A DNA stretch of 64,000 nucleotides, from NCBI GenBank assembly GCA_038087035.1, contig CP051187.1, positions 2,048,501-2,112,500 on the forward strand, in the 5' to 3' direction. Positions within the stretch are counted from its first letter, which is position 1. Each line of letters opens with the position of its first letter. The translations under genes and the position numbers were made by a program. The DNA comes from Gloeotrichia echinulata CP02 (GTDB taxonomy: Bacteria > Cyanobacteriota > Cyanobacteriia > Cyanobacteriales > Nostocaceae). This document shows positions 44,993-54,092 of this stretch, piece after piece. Below the pieces are notes generated by a model, which had not been told where the DNA came from, did not search any database, and saw only the letters and a list, made by a program, of their open reading frames with translations.

Positions 44993-46258
44993 ATGCAATG
45001 CATTATTAATCGCCGTGCTAAGTTTTCGGCAAATCATCGCTATTTGTTACCAGAACTGAGTGCATCTGAGAACCTTGAGAAATTTGGTCCTACCTCAAAA
45101 TTCCCAGGACTTGGGCATAATTACGTCTTATTTATCTCCCTTGCTGGGGAATTAGATGAATATGGTATGGTACTGAACTTGTCAGACGTGAAACACGTAA
45201 TCAAGCAAGAAGTGACAAGCCAACTAGATTTTTCTTATCTCAACGATGTGTGGGCAGAATTTAAACAAACTCTACCCTCCACTGAGAATGTAGCAAAGGT
45301 AATCTGGCAAAGGCTAGCGCCCCATTTACCTCTAGTTCGTGTCCAGTTGCTTGAACATTCTCAACTTTGGGCAGATTATATGGGAGAAGGGATGGAAGCC
45401 TATCTTACCATTAGCACTCACTTTAGTGCCGCCCATCGGCTGGCTCCTAACCTCAGTCCAGAGGTTTACGGTAAGTGTACCCGTACCCACGGACACAACT
45501 ACCATCTAGAAGTCACCGTGAAAGGTAAAATCGACCCACGGACGGGTATGATTGTAGATTTAGGCGCTTTGAATCGAATCGTAGAAAATTTTGTAGTGGA
45601 GCCATTGGATCACAACTGTTTAAACGAAGATATTCCTTACTTTGCTCAAATTGTGCCTACGACTGAAAATATCTCACTTTACATTTATAATTTGCTCAAA
45701 TCACCCATCCAAGAATTGGGCGCGGAACTGTACAAAGTGAAGTTGTTTGAAAGTGCTGAACTTTGGGTAGACTGCATGGGAGAAGGAACGGAAGCTTATT
45801 TCAGCGTCAGTACTCACTTTAGCGCCGCCCATCGCCTGGCTGACCCTAACCTCAGTAACGAAAAAAATAGCGAGATTTACGGTAAGTGTGCGCGTCCTCA
45901 CGGTCACGGACACAACTATCATCTAGAAGTCACCGTGAAAGGGGAGATTGATCCACGCACCGGTATGATTGTCGATTTAGGTGGTTTGCATCAGGCGATT
46001 AAAGATTATGTGGTAGAACCATTCGACCACAGTTTTTTAAACAAAGACATTCCTTACTTTGGTGAAGTCGTACCCACTGCTGAGAATATCGCACTTTACA
46101 TTAGTAATTTATTGCGATCGCCTATTCAGGAATTGGGTGGCAAACTTTACAAGGTGAAATTGATTGAGAGTCCGAATAATTCTTGTGAAATCTATTGTTC
46201 TGAGTCGGAATCTAGCTCAGTTTCTCTAGCGAGTCAGCCTGTGTTGACAAGAGTTTAG
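44993..46258 (+). CDS. 6-pyruvoyl-tetrahydropterin synthase-like protein with three tandem domains
   Basis: 421 aa made of three PTPS/QueD folds. Domain 1 (about 1-125: CIINRRAKFSANHRY, SLAGELDEYGMVLNLSDVKH) lacks the zinc His set. Domains 2 (about 130-262) and 3 (about 260-400) are near copies, each with STHFSAAHRL, a YGKC catalytic-Cys segment, the HGHNYHLEVTV zinc/pterin motif, DPRTGMIVDLG and LDHN/FDHS. Cyanobacterial relatives usually have two domains, so domain 3 looks like a recent duplication, with DNA similarity still visible. Likely makes a tetrahydropterin or 7-deazaguanine precursor. Confidence 0.87.
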   Translation: MQCIINRRAKFSANHRYLLPELSASENLEKFGPTSKFPGLGHNYVLFISLAGELDEYGMVLNLSDVKHVIKQEVTSQLDFSYLNDVWAEFKQTLPSTENVAKVIWQRLAPHLPLVRVQLLEHSQLWADYMGEGMEAYLTISTHFSAAHRLAPNLSPEVYGKCTRTHGHNYHLEVTVKGKIDPRTGMIVDLGALNRIVENFVVEPLDHNCLNEDIPYFAQIVPTTENISLYIYNLLKSPIQELGAELYKVKLFESAELWVDCMGEGTEAYFSVSTHFSAAHRLADPNLSNEKNSEIYGKCARPHGHGHNYHLEVTVKGEIDPRTGMIVDLGGLHQAIKDYVVEPFDHSFLNKDIPYFGEVVPTAENIALYISNLLRSPIQELGGKLYKVKLIESPNNSCEIYCSESESSSVSLASQPVLTRV

Positions 46259-46511
46259 AGATTTTTATCGCTATAGTAGGGTGCTAGGGCGTGTTTTCAA
46301 ACTATTTGTTTAGCCTGATAAATTTTTAGATACCCCTAAATCCACACGATATGATACCAGCTGTAGGGGCACGGCATTGCCGTGCCCCTACTCGCTCCTA
46401 CATGTGTCAGCGTTTTAGTGGTATTGCATAAGACTTTGAAATCGCGGGACTAGGGATTTGAGAAGTTTGTGATTCTCGACAGATTTTTGGCATCCCTAGC
46501 ACCCTATATGA

Positions 46512-46637
46512 CAATACAGTTCAGTTAAGGAAAATTGTCGTAGGGGCACGGCACGAATAAAATTGTCGTTAGAAGAAAAAATTGTGGATGCCGTGCCCCT
46601 ACAGTGTATATCATTCGAGGCTAACTCAACTGTATTG
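46512..46637. mobile_element. Small inverted-repeat element, family B, reverse copy
   Basis: CAATACAGTTCAGTTAAGG at the left and CAACTGTATTG at the right. The internal order is the reverse complement of 34370-34495. Confidence 0.8.
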
Positions 46638-46663
46638 CCCTATATGACTGTGACACCTGCGTA

Positions 46664-46765
46664 ATATCAAATCCGGGTGATTGCATATGGTATTTGTAGG
46701 GGCACAGTAGGGGCACAGCACTGCTGTGCCCTTACAGTTTGTGTGACCGTAACCGGATTTGATAT
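46664..46765. mobile_element. Small inverted-repeat element, family E
   Basis: Ends ATATCAAATCCGG and CCGGATTTGATAT are exact inverted repeats. The core carries GGGGCACAGCACTGCTGTGC. Confidence 0.7.
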
Positions 46766-46811
46766 AATTCCTGAATTCTAATATCTGCGTCTATCTAAAG
46801 CCACAACGCCG

Positions 46812-47369
46812 TTAAAAAAGTTTACTTACTAAACATTTAAATCCGGGTAGCACAGGACTTGTTAACTCATCTTGCTCAAATAAAGTAGCTGCTAACTTTA
46901 AGGTAGCCTGTTCGCGGCGATAAACTTCCAGTTTTTTTTGAGTGCGATCGCAAATCCAATATTCTAGAACTCCCTGGACTGAATAAAGTTTTAGCTTCGT
47001 TTCCTTGTCCCGTTTTTCATTTTTTTCGCCGGGAGAAAGAACTTCTATGATTAACTCTGGTGCGCCTGTTAGGTGTCCGGCTTCGTCTAGGAGGCGTTCC
47101 AAGCGTTCATTACTTGCCCATACCACATCAGGAATCACATTGTCAGCATCTGAGAAAATAATTCCTGGTGCTACTGCTGGTTTACCCAGTCCAGTTTCCT
47201 CTGACCAATTCTTCAGAACTGTAACAATGTTGGTGCATGTCGTCTGATGCTCCCAATGTGGTGATCTGGTCACAAATAACTCTCCATCAATAATTTCATA
47301 GCGATTTCTGCGATCGCCTGCAAATAGCTCTAGGTCAGCAGTCGTCCAACGCACTGGAGTTGTTTGCAT
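46812..47369 (-). CDS. Uma2-family putative endonuclease (DUF820)
   Basis: 185-aa Uma2 protein with RNRYEIIDGELFVTRSPHWEHQ, IFSDADNVIPDVVWASNERL, APELIIEVLSPGEKNEKRDKETKLKLYSVQGVLEYWICDR and a C-terminal LTSPVLPGFKC. These are the catalytic Asp-(Asp/Glu)-x-Lys-like positions of the family. It is only distantly similar to the 6.46-kb copy. Confidence 0.88.
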   Translation of the reverse strand: MQTTPVRWTTADLELFAGDRRNRYEIIDGELFVTRSPHWEHQTTCTNIVTVLKNWSEETGLGKPAVAPGIIFSDADNVIPDVVWASNERLERLLDEAGHLTGAPELIIEVLSPGEKNEKRDKETKLKLYSVQGVLEYWICDRTQKKLEVYRREQATLKLAATLFEQDELTSPVLPGFKCLVSKLF

Positions 47370-47419
47370 AGAAACCCCCTAGCATTTTTCCCATTAATTA
47401 TATTTTATATTGCCTCTTC

Positions 47420-48400
47420 TTAAAAATACCGTCGCCTGGCTAAACGTCGCAAATAACGATAAATCAACCACGCTACAACTGCGAAAACTAGATTAAATAG
47501 GCATCGACTAAGTATATACCACAAAATATCAGGATAAAAAAGCTGCGACCCCCTTAAGGGGCTAAGTTTTTTGAATAAGAGAAATAAGCCAAAAATCGCA
47601 TTTCCACCTAGTATCAGGGCAAACAGTATTAAACCTCTTTGCCAATAACGTTGCTGGGGTGTGTAGCCTGATATCAAGGTAATTGGGGGTTTGCCTTGCA
47701 CTCTTCGCAGTAATTGTTCCAGTCGCCAAAACATCCACAACAGGAAGGGAAAGAAACCATAACCGAGGAAACTTAGTGGTACTGAATAACGCCAGGTGCT
47801 AGATAGGACATTCACTAGAGCATGACAGAAGACAGAATTTAGCCATGCTGTGGGAATCAACTTCCGGTTTTGGCGTAACCGAATGTTAGCACAGATATAT
47901 ATTGCTAGGGCATACCCCCAAGGGGCAGAAAACATAGCATGGACTGGCGTACCGATACTACGCTCAAAAATTGATGCTATACCGTTAACTAGGTAATTCC
48001 AGTTCTCTTGGGCGGTGAATCCCAAGGCCACGGCGATGGTAAAGAGAAAAACGGTACTAGGGCGTAATTGATACCTGCGCTGCAGATACCAAGTTGGGAC
48101 AATAACCGCTAGCAACTTGCAGCCTTCTTCAATTGGACCGATTTCTACCAGTTGTCTCAAGGCTATACCAGGGAGGAATCGCTGTAACCGTTGCCAATCT
48201 ACAACGCTATTGGCTACAGTTTCAAAAGCCCATTCTAGATTGAGGGCGATGTAACCAGATATGCCTCCTAGAATGAAGAACAACAGCAAGCGAAATAATG
48301 ATGGAGCTGTTGTAACGCGAGAATAGTAGTAGCTAAGAAGCACCAAGGGTGGTACAATTGACCACAAAATTACAGAGTAATTAGCCACGCACTTGAGCAA
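47420..48400 (-). CDS. PrsW-family glutamic intramembrane protease
   Basis: 326-aa membrane protein, about eight helices. Catalytic-type motifs of the PrsW/CPBP group are present: Glu91-Glu92 in IGPIEEGCKLLAV, Glu132 in GFTAQENWNYL, His154 in IGTPVHAMFSAPWGYA and a later His in VFCHALVNVL. PrsW proteins cut anti-sigma factors or other membrane proteins; the target here is unknown. Its start overlaps the end of the upstream methyltransferase by 20 bp, so the two are probably co-transcribed. Confidence 0.87.
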   Translation of the reverse strand: MLKCVANYSVILWSIVPPLVLLSYYYSRVTTAPSLFRLLLFFILGGISGYIALNLEWAFETVANSVVDWQRLQRFLPGIALRQLVEIGPIEEGCKLLAVIVPTWYLQRRYQLRPSTVFLFTIAVALGFTAQENWNYLVNGIASIFERSIGTPVHAMFSAPWGYALAIYICANIRLRQNRKLIPTAWLNSVFCHALVNVLSSTWRYSVPLSFLGYGFFPFLLWMFWRLEQLLRRVQGKPPITLISGYTPQQRYWQRGLILFALILGGNAIFGLFLLFKKLSPLRGSQLFYPDILWYILSRCLFNLVFAVVAWLIYRYLRRLARRRYF

Positions 48401-49301
48401 TTACAGTCCGATGACGGGGACTATTGGGAGTAATGCTAGGAGTTTGGAAACCCGCCTCCACAATCGCTTGCTCAAGATCCAAGGTGAAATATTGATCTAA
48501 ATATGGTTCAGTACTTTTGAGTAGGGTCAAAATATAAGGTGCCATTTTCTGGTAACTTTCCGATTTGGGATTCATATCCATAATCCCTAAATAACCACCC
48601 GGACGCAACAACCGCCGCGCTTGTGCCAAAATTTGTCTAGTTGCTGACTGGGGTAATTCATGGCAAACTAGGAAAATGGAGACTAAATCAAAAGATGCAT
48701 CAGGTAGCCCACTAGATTCAGCAGCCGCATGAACCCAATTGATTTTAGCTTGACGTTGTTGTGAGCGATAGTTGGCAACCGCTAAGAAGTAGGGAGATAA
48801 ATCTAACCCGGTCATTTTAGCTTGGGGATAAAGTTCTTGTAGCGCAAAGGTACTTAAACCCACACTGCATCCCAAATCTAAAATATCTTGTGGTTGCTTA
48901 GAGATTTGGTTTTTGAGGATAACGTGGTAACTTTGGCGCAGTCTAGAATCACCTTCAGCCTGGAAACCTTGCCAAATCTTAGCGTGGACAGCATAAGCAG
49001 CAGATTCCACCTCAAAAGCCGCTTGCCAACTGAGATTACCGGTTTGGTAGGCGTGAAATGAGGTAAGGTAATAGTCTGGGTAGGAAAGCTGAGGATTTTC
49101 TACTTTGTCTAAATCGGTTGTCCAATCACGAGCCTGTAGTTTCTTTACTTCTTGTATCCAAAACACACCAATCTTTTCGGCGCGTTTAATCATCATTTGT
49201 CTAGCTTGATGCTTGGCTAGGTTAGCTAAAGGCTTAATTGCCAGTAGACCATTTACCAAACGGGAAGCTAAACCAGGAGCAGAGTTTACAGTAGTAGTCA
49301 T
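48381..49301 (-). CDS. Class I SAM-dependent methyltransferase
   Basis: 306 aa. SAM-binding motif I ILDLGCSVGLSTFALQELYP (about residue 138), acidic motif II MTGLDLSPYFLAVA, motif SFDLVSIFLVCHELP and LLRPGGYLGIMDMNPKS define a ubiE/type-11 methyltransferase. A basic N-terminus (KHQARQMMIKRAEKIG) precedes it. Substrate not evident; the operon with a membrane protease suggests no obvious pathway. Confidence 0.87.
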   Translation of the reverse strand: MTTTVNSAPGLASRLVNGLLAIKPLANLAKHQARQMMIKRAEKIGVFWIQEVKKLQARDWTTDLDKVENPQLSYPDYYLTSFHAYQTGNLSWQAAFEVESAAYAVHAKIWQGFQAEGDSRLRQSYHVILKNQISKQPQDILDLGCSVGLSTFALQELYPQAKMTGLDLSPYFLAVANYRSQQRQAKINWVHAAAESSGLPDASFDLVSIFLVCHELPQSATRQILAQARRLLRPGGYLGIMDMNPKSESYQKMAPYILTLLKSTEPYLDQYFTLDLEQAIVEAGFQTPSITPNSPRHRTVIAQVRG

Positions 49302-49484
49302 AAATTAATTCGCGTTTAACAGCCTCTTTCACTTATACAAGAAAGTGGGCTTTGAGCAAAGAGTTGTTTCCAGGTGATCTTCGATGCATTTCCATTGCTC
49401 TTGGATGCAAATACAAAACCGTAGTTCATCTAAATTGAATCCCCAGCGGGCACAATCAAAGCTTAATCGTCACCCCGTGAATCA

Positions 49485-49825
49485 ATTTTGGATTTTGGAT
49501 ACTTCGACTTCGCTCAGTACAAGTTTTGGATTTTAGATTGACCCCATGCACGCCACTTGCTTTAAGCCGGGAAACCCGTCCACCGCAGTGGCTTATGAAT
49601 GCAGGGGCTTCCCTACGGGACGCTGCGCGAACAATTAAAATTTTTTGATACTTCTCTACGAGAGGCTACGCCAACGACTTCCCTGCGGGACGCTGCGCGA
49701 ACGCTCAGTACAAGTTTTGGATTTTAGATTTATTAAGCGAATAAATTCGGGGGCTTGGGACCAGTTTAGATTTTAAATTTTGAATCTTCAATTCCATTAT
49801 TTAAAATCTAAAATCTAAAATTCGG
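49485..49825. repeat. Composite dispersed repeat block
   Basis: Minus-strand equivalent of 17205-17385 expanded by about 150 bp. It has two ACTTGTACTGAG modules, TTCGCGCAGCGTCCCGCAGG and a CGTTGGCGTAGCC module, between TTTTGGATTTTAGATT units. Confidence 0.75.
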
Positions 49826-49894
49826 TGACAAACCAAGGCGCCACTTACCATCTTTACCCACCGCATCATCAGCTGCTGATATGTCTAGCGCCAT

Positions 49895-50218
49895 TTGTCA
49901 CTCAGGCGATTTCAAAAGGCGTTAGGCTTGGCGCCATCCCTAGAGTCATCGGGTGACAAGCATAAATCTAAGGTGGTCGGGGGGAGTGACCTTTGTCGCA
50001 AGGCTTTTTGGCAGTGGGTTTTTACGAGAATTGAGCCGGCGCGATGGCGAAGCCCGCCGCAGGCATCGCGACTTAATAATCATATCGGTGAGCAGTTGGG
50101 GGAGATATTGGATCGCGAAAAAGCAGCCGGGCGTCCGGTTAAACTGGTGAGGATGAAAGTGGCGGCGCACGCGGCGCGGTTGTTATTCAGGGAATTGGGC
50201 AGGCACAAAGATGAGTGA
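49895..50218 (+). pseudogene. C-terminal fragment of an IS110-like transposase
   Basis: 107 codons from a TTG read RRFQKALGLAPSLESSGDKHKSKV.., then GGSDLCRKAFWQWVFTRIEP and HIGEQLGEILDREKAAG..VKLVRMKVAAHAARLLFREL. The GLAP...SG...G...LR(K)A pattern resembles the transposase_20 domain of IS110. A repeat (GCGATGGCGAAGCCCGCCGC) is inserted in frame, giving the residues ARWRSPPQASR. The N-terminal DEDD part is missing, so this is a dead remnant. Confidence 0.5.
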
Positions 50219-50297
50219 GGAGTATTATGAATTATCACCAAGAGAAGCCGAGGTATTCGATTTGATATCAAAGGGAATGTCAATTGACGATTTTTAG
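50211..50297 (+). pseudogene. Fragment resembling a LuxR-type HTH start
   Basis: 28 codons overlapping the end of the transposase fragment (ATGA). The peptide contains YELSPREAEVFDLISKGMS, like the first helix pair of a LuxR/GerE DNA-binding domain (LSPRE..V..LI..G.S). It stops at once after IDDF. It may be a truncated regulator or a small ORF of the insertion element. Confidence 0.35.
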
Positions 50298-50467
50298 TAT
50301 AACTTAAGATTAAGTAGCTAAAATTTACTATAATACTGAAGAAATTCAGTCTCTTCGCCTGCTAGCTTAAATCATAATTTGATATAGCAATAGTCAAACC
50401 TCAACGGGGTTGGAGTAGTTGCTGGTCAAGTTGAGAATAAATAGGCGAAGCACACGGGGAAACTAAC

Positions 50468-51898
50468 GTGAGTCAGGGATTTGATTACGATTTAGTGATT
50501 ATAGGCGCTGGTGTAGGCGGACATGGTGCAGCCCTACACGCAGTCAGTTGTGGTCTGAAAACAGCGATTATCGAAGCGGCTGACATGGGGGGAACTTGTG
50601 TTAACCGAGGATGTATACCGTCGAAAGCGCTGTTGGCTGCTTCTGGACGTGTGCGAGAGTTACGCAATGCTCACCACCTCAAGTCGCTAGGAATTCAAGT
50701 TGGTAGCGTAGAATTTGATCGTCAGGCGATCGCCAATCATGCACACAATCTTGTCTCGAAAATTCAAGGCGACTTAACCAATAGCCTCAAACGTCTGGGA
50801 GTCGATATTATCAGGGGTTGGGGAAAACTAGCTGGTACGCAAAAGGTCAGTGTAACTGCTGATGGTAGTGAAAAAACAATCACAGCTAAAGATATTATTC
50901 TCTCCCCCGGTTCAGTGCCTTTCGTACCTCCAGGCATTGAAGTAGACGGCAAAACCGTATTTACTAGTGACCAAGGTGTAAAGTTAGAATCGCTACCAAA
51001 CTGGGTGGCAATTATTGGCAGTGGTTACATCGGCTTGGAATTTTCGGATATTTACTCAGCCTTGGGCTGTGAAATCACCTTGATTGAAGCCCTAGACCTG
51101 CTAATGCCAGGATTTGACCGTGATATAGCCAAACTCGCCGAACGGGTGCTGATTACTCCCCGCGATATTGAAACCAAAGTGGGGATATACGCCAAAAAAA
51201 TCATCCCTGGTTCACCAGTGGTCATTGAGTTAGCAGATTTTAAAACCAAAGAAGATGTAGAGGTGATTGAGGTCGATGCTTGTCTAGTCGCCACCGGACG
51301 TATCCCCGCCACAAAAAATCTTGGCTTGGAATCTGTCGGTGTGGAACTTGACCGCAGGAATTTTATCCCCGTCGATGACCGCCTAGCTGTGCTATCAGGT
51401 GGTGAAGTCATACCCCATCTCTGGGCTATTGGCGATGCGAATGGCAAAATGATGCTCGCCCACGCCGCTTCTGCTCAAGGCATCGTCGCCGTAGAAAATA
51501 TAGTTGGGCATCAGCGCTTAATAGATTATCGTAGCATCCCAGCAGCGGCCTTTACTCACCCAGAAGTTAGCTATGTGGGCTTAACCGAAACACAAGCACA
51601 GGAATTGGGTGCAACGGAAGGATTTGAAATAGCCACAAGTAGAAGTTACTTCAAAGGAAATTCCAAAGCACTCGCAGAAAATGAAGCTGACGGGATCGCC
51701 AAGGTAGTCTATCGCAAAGACACAGGGGAAGTCTTGGGCGTCCACATTTTTGGACTCCACGCCTCAGACCTGATCCACGAAGCCTCAGCAGCGGTTGCTA
51801 ACCGCCAATCAGTCCAAACTCTCGCTCATTTAGTTCACGCCCACCCGACACTTTCTGAAGTGTTGGATGAAGCCTATAAACGAGCGATCGCTTCTTAG
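50468..51898 (+). CDS. lpdA: Dihydrolipoyl dehydrogenase
   Basis: 476-aa FAD/NAD disulfide oxidoreductase, E3 subunit of pyruvate dehydrogenase and the glycine cleavage system. FAD site DYDLVIIGAGVGGHGAALHA, redox pair in GGTCVNRGCIPSKALL (Cys44/Cys49), NAD site VAIIGSGYIGLEFSDIYSAL, second FAD motif HLWAIGDANGKMMLAHAAS and catalytic His-Glu HAHPTLSEVLDEA are present. Start GTG. It lies upstream of trpC in the same direction. Confidence 0.96.
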   Translation: MSQGFDYDLVIIGAGVGGHGAALHAVSCGLKTAIIEAADMGGTCVNRGCIPSKALLAASGRVRELRNAHHLKSLGIQVGSVEFDRQAIANHAHNLVSKIQGDLTNSLKRLGVDIIRGWGKLAGTQKVSVTADGSEKTITAKDIILSPGSVPFVPPGIEVDGKTVFTSDQGVKLESLPNWVAIIGSGYIGLEFSDIYSALGCEITLIEALDLLMPGFDRDIAKLAERVLITPRDIETKVGIYAKKIIPGSPVVIELADFKTKEDVEVIEVDACLVATGRIPATKNLGLESVGVELDRRNFIPVDDRLAVLSGGEVIPHLWAIGDANGKMMLAHAASAQGIVAVENIVGHQRLIDYRSIPAAAFTHPEVSYVGLTETQAQELGATEGFEIATSRSYFKGNSKALAENEADGIAKVVYRKDTGEVLGVHIFGLHASDLIHEASAAVANRQSVQTLAHLVHAHPTLSEVLDEAYKRAIAS

Positions 51899-51901
51899 TC
51901 C

Positions 51902-52116
51902 AAAGTCAAGGGTCAAGAGTCCAAAGTCAAGAGTCAAGAGTCCAAAGTCAAGAGTCCAAAGTATTTGACCCTTGACCCTTGACCCTTGACCCTTGACCCT
52001 TGACCCTTGACCCTTGACCCTTGACCCTTGACCCTTGACCCTTGACCCTTGACCCTTGACCCTTGACCCTTGACCCTTGACCCTTGACCCTTGACCCTTG
52101 ACCCTTGACCCTTGAC
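51902..52116. repeat. Heptanucleotide array (CCCTTGA), about 22 units
   Basis: Pure GACCCTT repeats at about 51965-52116 preceded by mixed GTCAAGA/GTCCAAA units. They fill the lpdA-trpC gap. Confidence 0.95.
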
Positions 52117-52122
52117 TAAATT

Positions 52123-53013
52123 ATGCAAATCCGTCGCCGTTCACCTAACGTAACTGTTAATGTTTCTATAATTAGTTATCAGGTTGCTATGCCTGATGGT
52201 GAGCCAAACAACATTTTGGAGGAAATTGTCTGGCAAAAAGAAATAGAAGTTGACCAAATGCGCGAAAGACTACCTTTGCAAGAATTGCAGAAGCAGGTAC
52301 TCTTAGCACCGCCAACCCGTGATTTTTTTGCCGCCCTGCGACAAGGTAAGACAACACCAGCGTTAATTGCCGAAGTCAAAAAAGCTTCTCCTAGTAAAGG
52401 GGTATTACGGGAAAATTTTGACCCAGTAGAAATTGCTCTTGCTTATGAACAAGGCGGCGCTAGTTGTCTTTCTGTACTTACAGATACCAAATTTTTTCAG
52501 GGTAGCTTTGATAATTTAGCTAAGGTTCGCGCTGCGGTCGATTTACCACTACTGTGTAAGGAGTTTGTCATCTCTCCTTACCAAATGTACTGGGCGCGTC
52601 TTCAGGGAGCAGATGCTGTGTTATTGATTGCGGCTATCCTCTGCGATCAAGATTTGCAATACTTCGTCAAAATTGCCAAAACTCTCAACATGACAGCTTT
52701 GATCGAAGTTCACAACCTAGAAGAACTTGACCGTGTGTTAGCCTTAGAAGGTGTATCTTTGGTAGGAATCAACAATCGGAATTTAGAAGATTTTTCTGTT
52801 GACCTGCAAACCACTTGTCAACTACTGGCGACAAGAGGTAAACAATTGCAAGAACGGAACATCTTGGTTGTCAGTGAATCAGGATTACATCATCCAGAAC
52901 ACCTGAATTTGGTAGCCACAGCAGGTGCATCCGCCGTACTGATTGGCGAGTCTTTGGTGACACAAGCAGATCCAGCCTTGGCGATCGCCCAAATATTCCC
53001 TGGGCGTTTGTAA
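52123..53013 (+). CDS. trpC: Indole-3-glycerol phosphate synthase
   Basis: 296-aa TIM barrel, tryptophan biosynthesis. Catalytic region ALIAEVKKASPSKGVLRENF, LSVLTDTKFFQGSF, LLCKEFVISPYQMYWARLQG, GADAVLLIAAIL, ALIEVHNLEEL, GINNRNLEDFSVDL, VVSESGLH and GASAVLIGESLV are all present. The N-terminal 25 residues are longer than in most TrpC; a later start (MPDGEPNNI) is possible. It follows lpdA with a repeat array in between. Confidence 0.95.
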   Translation: MQIRRRSPNVTVNVSIISYQVAMPDGEPNNILEEIVWQKEIEVDQMRERLPLQELQKQVLLAPPTRDFFAALRQGKTTPALIAEVKKASPSKGVLRENFDPVEIALAYEQGGASCLSVLTDTKFFQGSFDNLAKVRAAVDLPLLCKEFVISPYQMYWARLQGADAVLLIAAILCDQDLQYFVKIAKTLNMTALIEVHNLEELDRVLALEGVSLVGINNRNLEDFSVDLQTTCQLLATRGKQLQERNILVVSESGLHHPEHLNLVATAGASAVLIGESLVTQADPALAIAQIFPGRL

Positions 53014-53205
53014 GCAAGTCTTCCCAGGCTTGACAAAAGCAGGGCAATAGGCAGTGCAAAGCATCGCCAAGTTCTTTGCTAAATCTTCATAACCTACACC
53101 TTTAACCCTACCTGCAATAACTTGTTGTCTATGTAACAATTTAGTTAGCAACAATTCAACTGTAACTCAATCAAAATCCCTAAATTGAAATATCATACCA
53201 ACTTC

Positions 53206-53457
53206 ATGGAGCAAATTCCTCTGCCTTCACCGATCCACTACGAACTGATACTGCAACTCTTAGAAAGACAAACCATGTCAGCAGTAAATAAAAACCCGGA
53301 TTTACGGCATCAGGTGAATCAGCTAATTATTACTCTCCGTAAAGCTGCTGTCCAGCAAAAGCAGTTAGAAGAAATTTGTCAGTTTTCCTCTATGGCTGTT
53401 GATCACCGTTGGTCAATCAACCATCATCGTGCGGAAAAGGTTGTCACCCCCGATTGA
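53206..53457 (+). CDS. Small conserved cyanobacterial protein (DUF5340-like)
   Basis: 83-aa helical protein, MEQIPLPSPIHYELILQLLE, RQTMSAVNKNPDLRHQVNQL, then IITLRKAAVQQKQLEEICQF and a C-terminal VDHRWSIN. Resembles cyanobacterial DUF5340 proteins, function unknown (family name from memory). The ATG is preferred to the upstream TTG. Confidence 0.6.
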   Translation: MEQIPLPSPIHYELILQLLERQTMSAVNKNPDLRHQVNQLIITLRKAAVQQKQLEEICQFSSMAVDHRWSINHHRAEKVVTPD

Positions 53458-53860
53458 TTCAGACCATTCCACCTGATATCTCAACTTCGACACTCCAGTT
53501 TTGGCTTGTCTACCATTCTTATGTAGGTATATTCCTCAACCGTCAGCACCAAAAGAGACAATAGGCAACTAAACCTAACTGGGTAAAGTTGCTTTGATTG
53601 TCTTATTCTACAGATAACCCTACTCCTAAAATAGGTAATATTTATACCATCTGTTTAACCATTGAGAACAAATTAATTTTTACAAGACCTACTCTGCGGG
53701 CACATATATCTTCCTTCTGTCATGTTGGTCAAGGGTCAAGGGTCAAGGGTCTTGGTTTTTGGACTTTTGACTCTTGACAAGCTCCCTTATAAGATAAATT
53801 TTGATAATTTATTGTGGCTGTATCCGAATTTGTGAGATTGTAGATAACTTAGAGAAACTG
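53458..53860. other. Intergenic region before the IsrB element
   Basis: AT-rich, with a short GGTCAAG heptad run near 53730. No gene is supported. The last 20 bp before the first hairpin (about 53850-53875) are of interest as the possible guide-encoding flank of the omega RNA. Confidence 0.5.
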
Positions 53861-53867
53861 GATCAGA

Positions 53868-54092
53868 AATGTCAACTACCCACACTGACTGAATACAGTA
53901 CAGTGTGGGCTTGAAAGAATCAGCTTTCAAAGCAAAAGATGACTAGCCCAGTAGCTCTTACCTGATACGTACCTCCGAGCGTTTCCCTAACTCGGAATAA
54001 CTACAAACTACCTGATTAGTAGTGCTTGCAGAAAGGACATTTTGGTAATAGTGGGCTAAGGGACTTACAACTTACACGAGAGGATTATCTCC
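53868..54092 (+). ncRNA. Putative omega RNA (HEARO-type) of the IsrB element
   Basis: About 225 nt directly upstream of isrB with dense secondary structure: CCCACACTG/CAGTGTGGG (53879-53909), TTGAAAG/CTTTCAA (53911-53930), CCGAG/CTCGG, and a long-range helix TAGCCCA (53944-53950) with TGGGCTA (54052-54058). IscB/IsrB loci encode their guide RNA in this position, with the guide at the 5' end. The exact ends are inferred. Confidence 0.7.

Larger units (their letters stand above)
46259..46811. other. Repeat cluster between the PTPS-like gene and Uma2
   Basis: Contains a GGGGCACGGCATTGCCGTGC palindrome near 46366-46391, family-B (46512-46637) and family-E (46664-46765) inverted-repeat elements. 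No gene is supported. Confidence 0.7.

Noticed and set aside
49302..49894. Open frames in the composite repeat block
   Set aside because: All are built from dispersed repeat modules without ribosome sites or conserved motifs.
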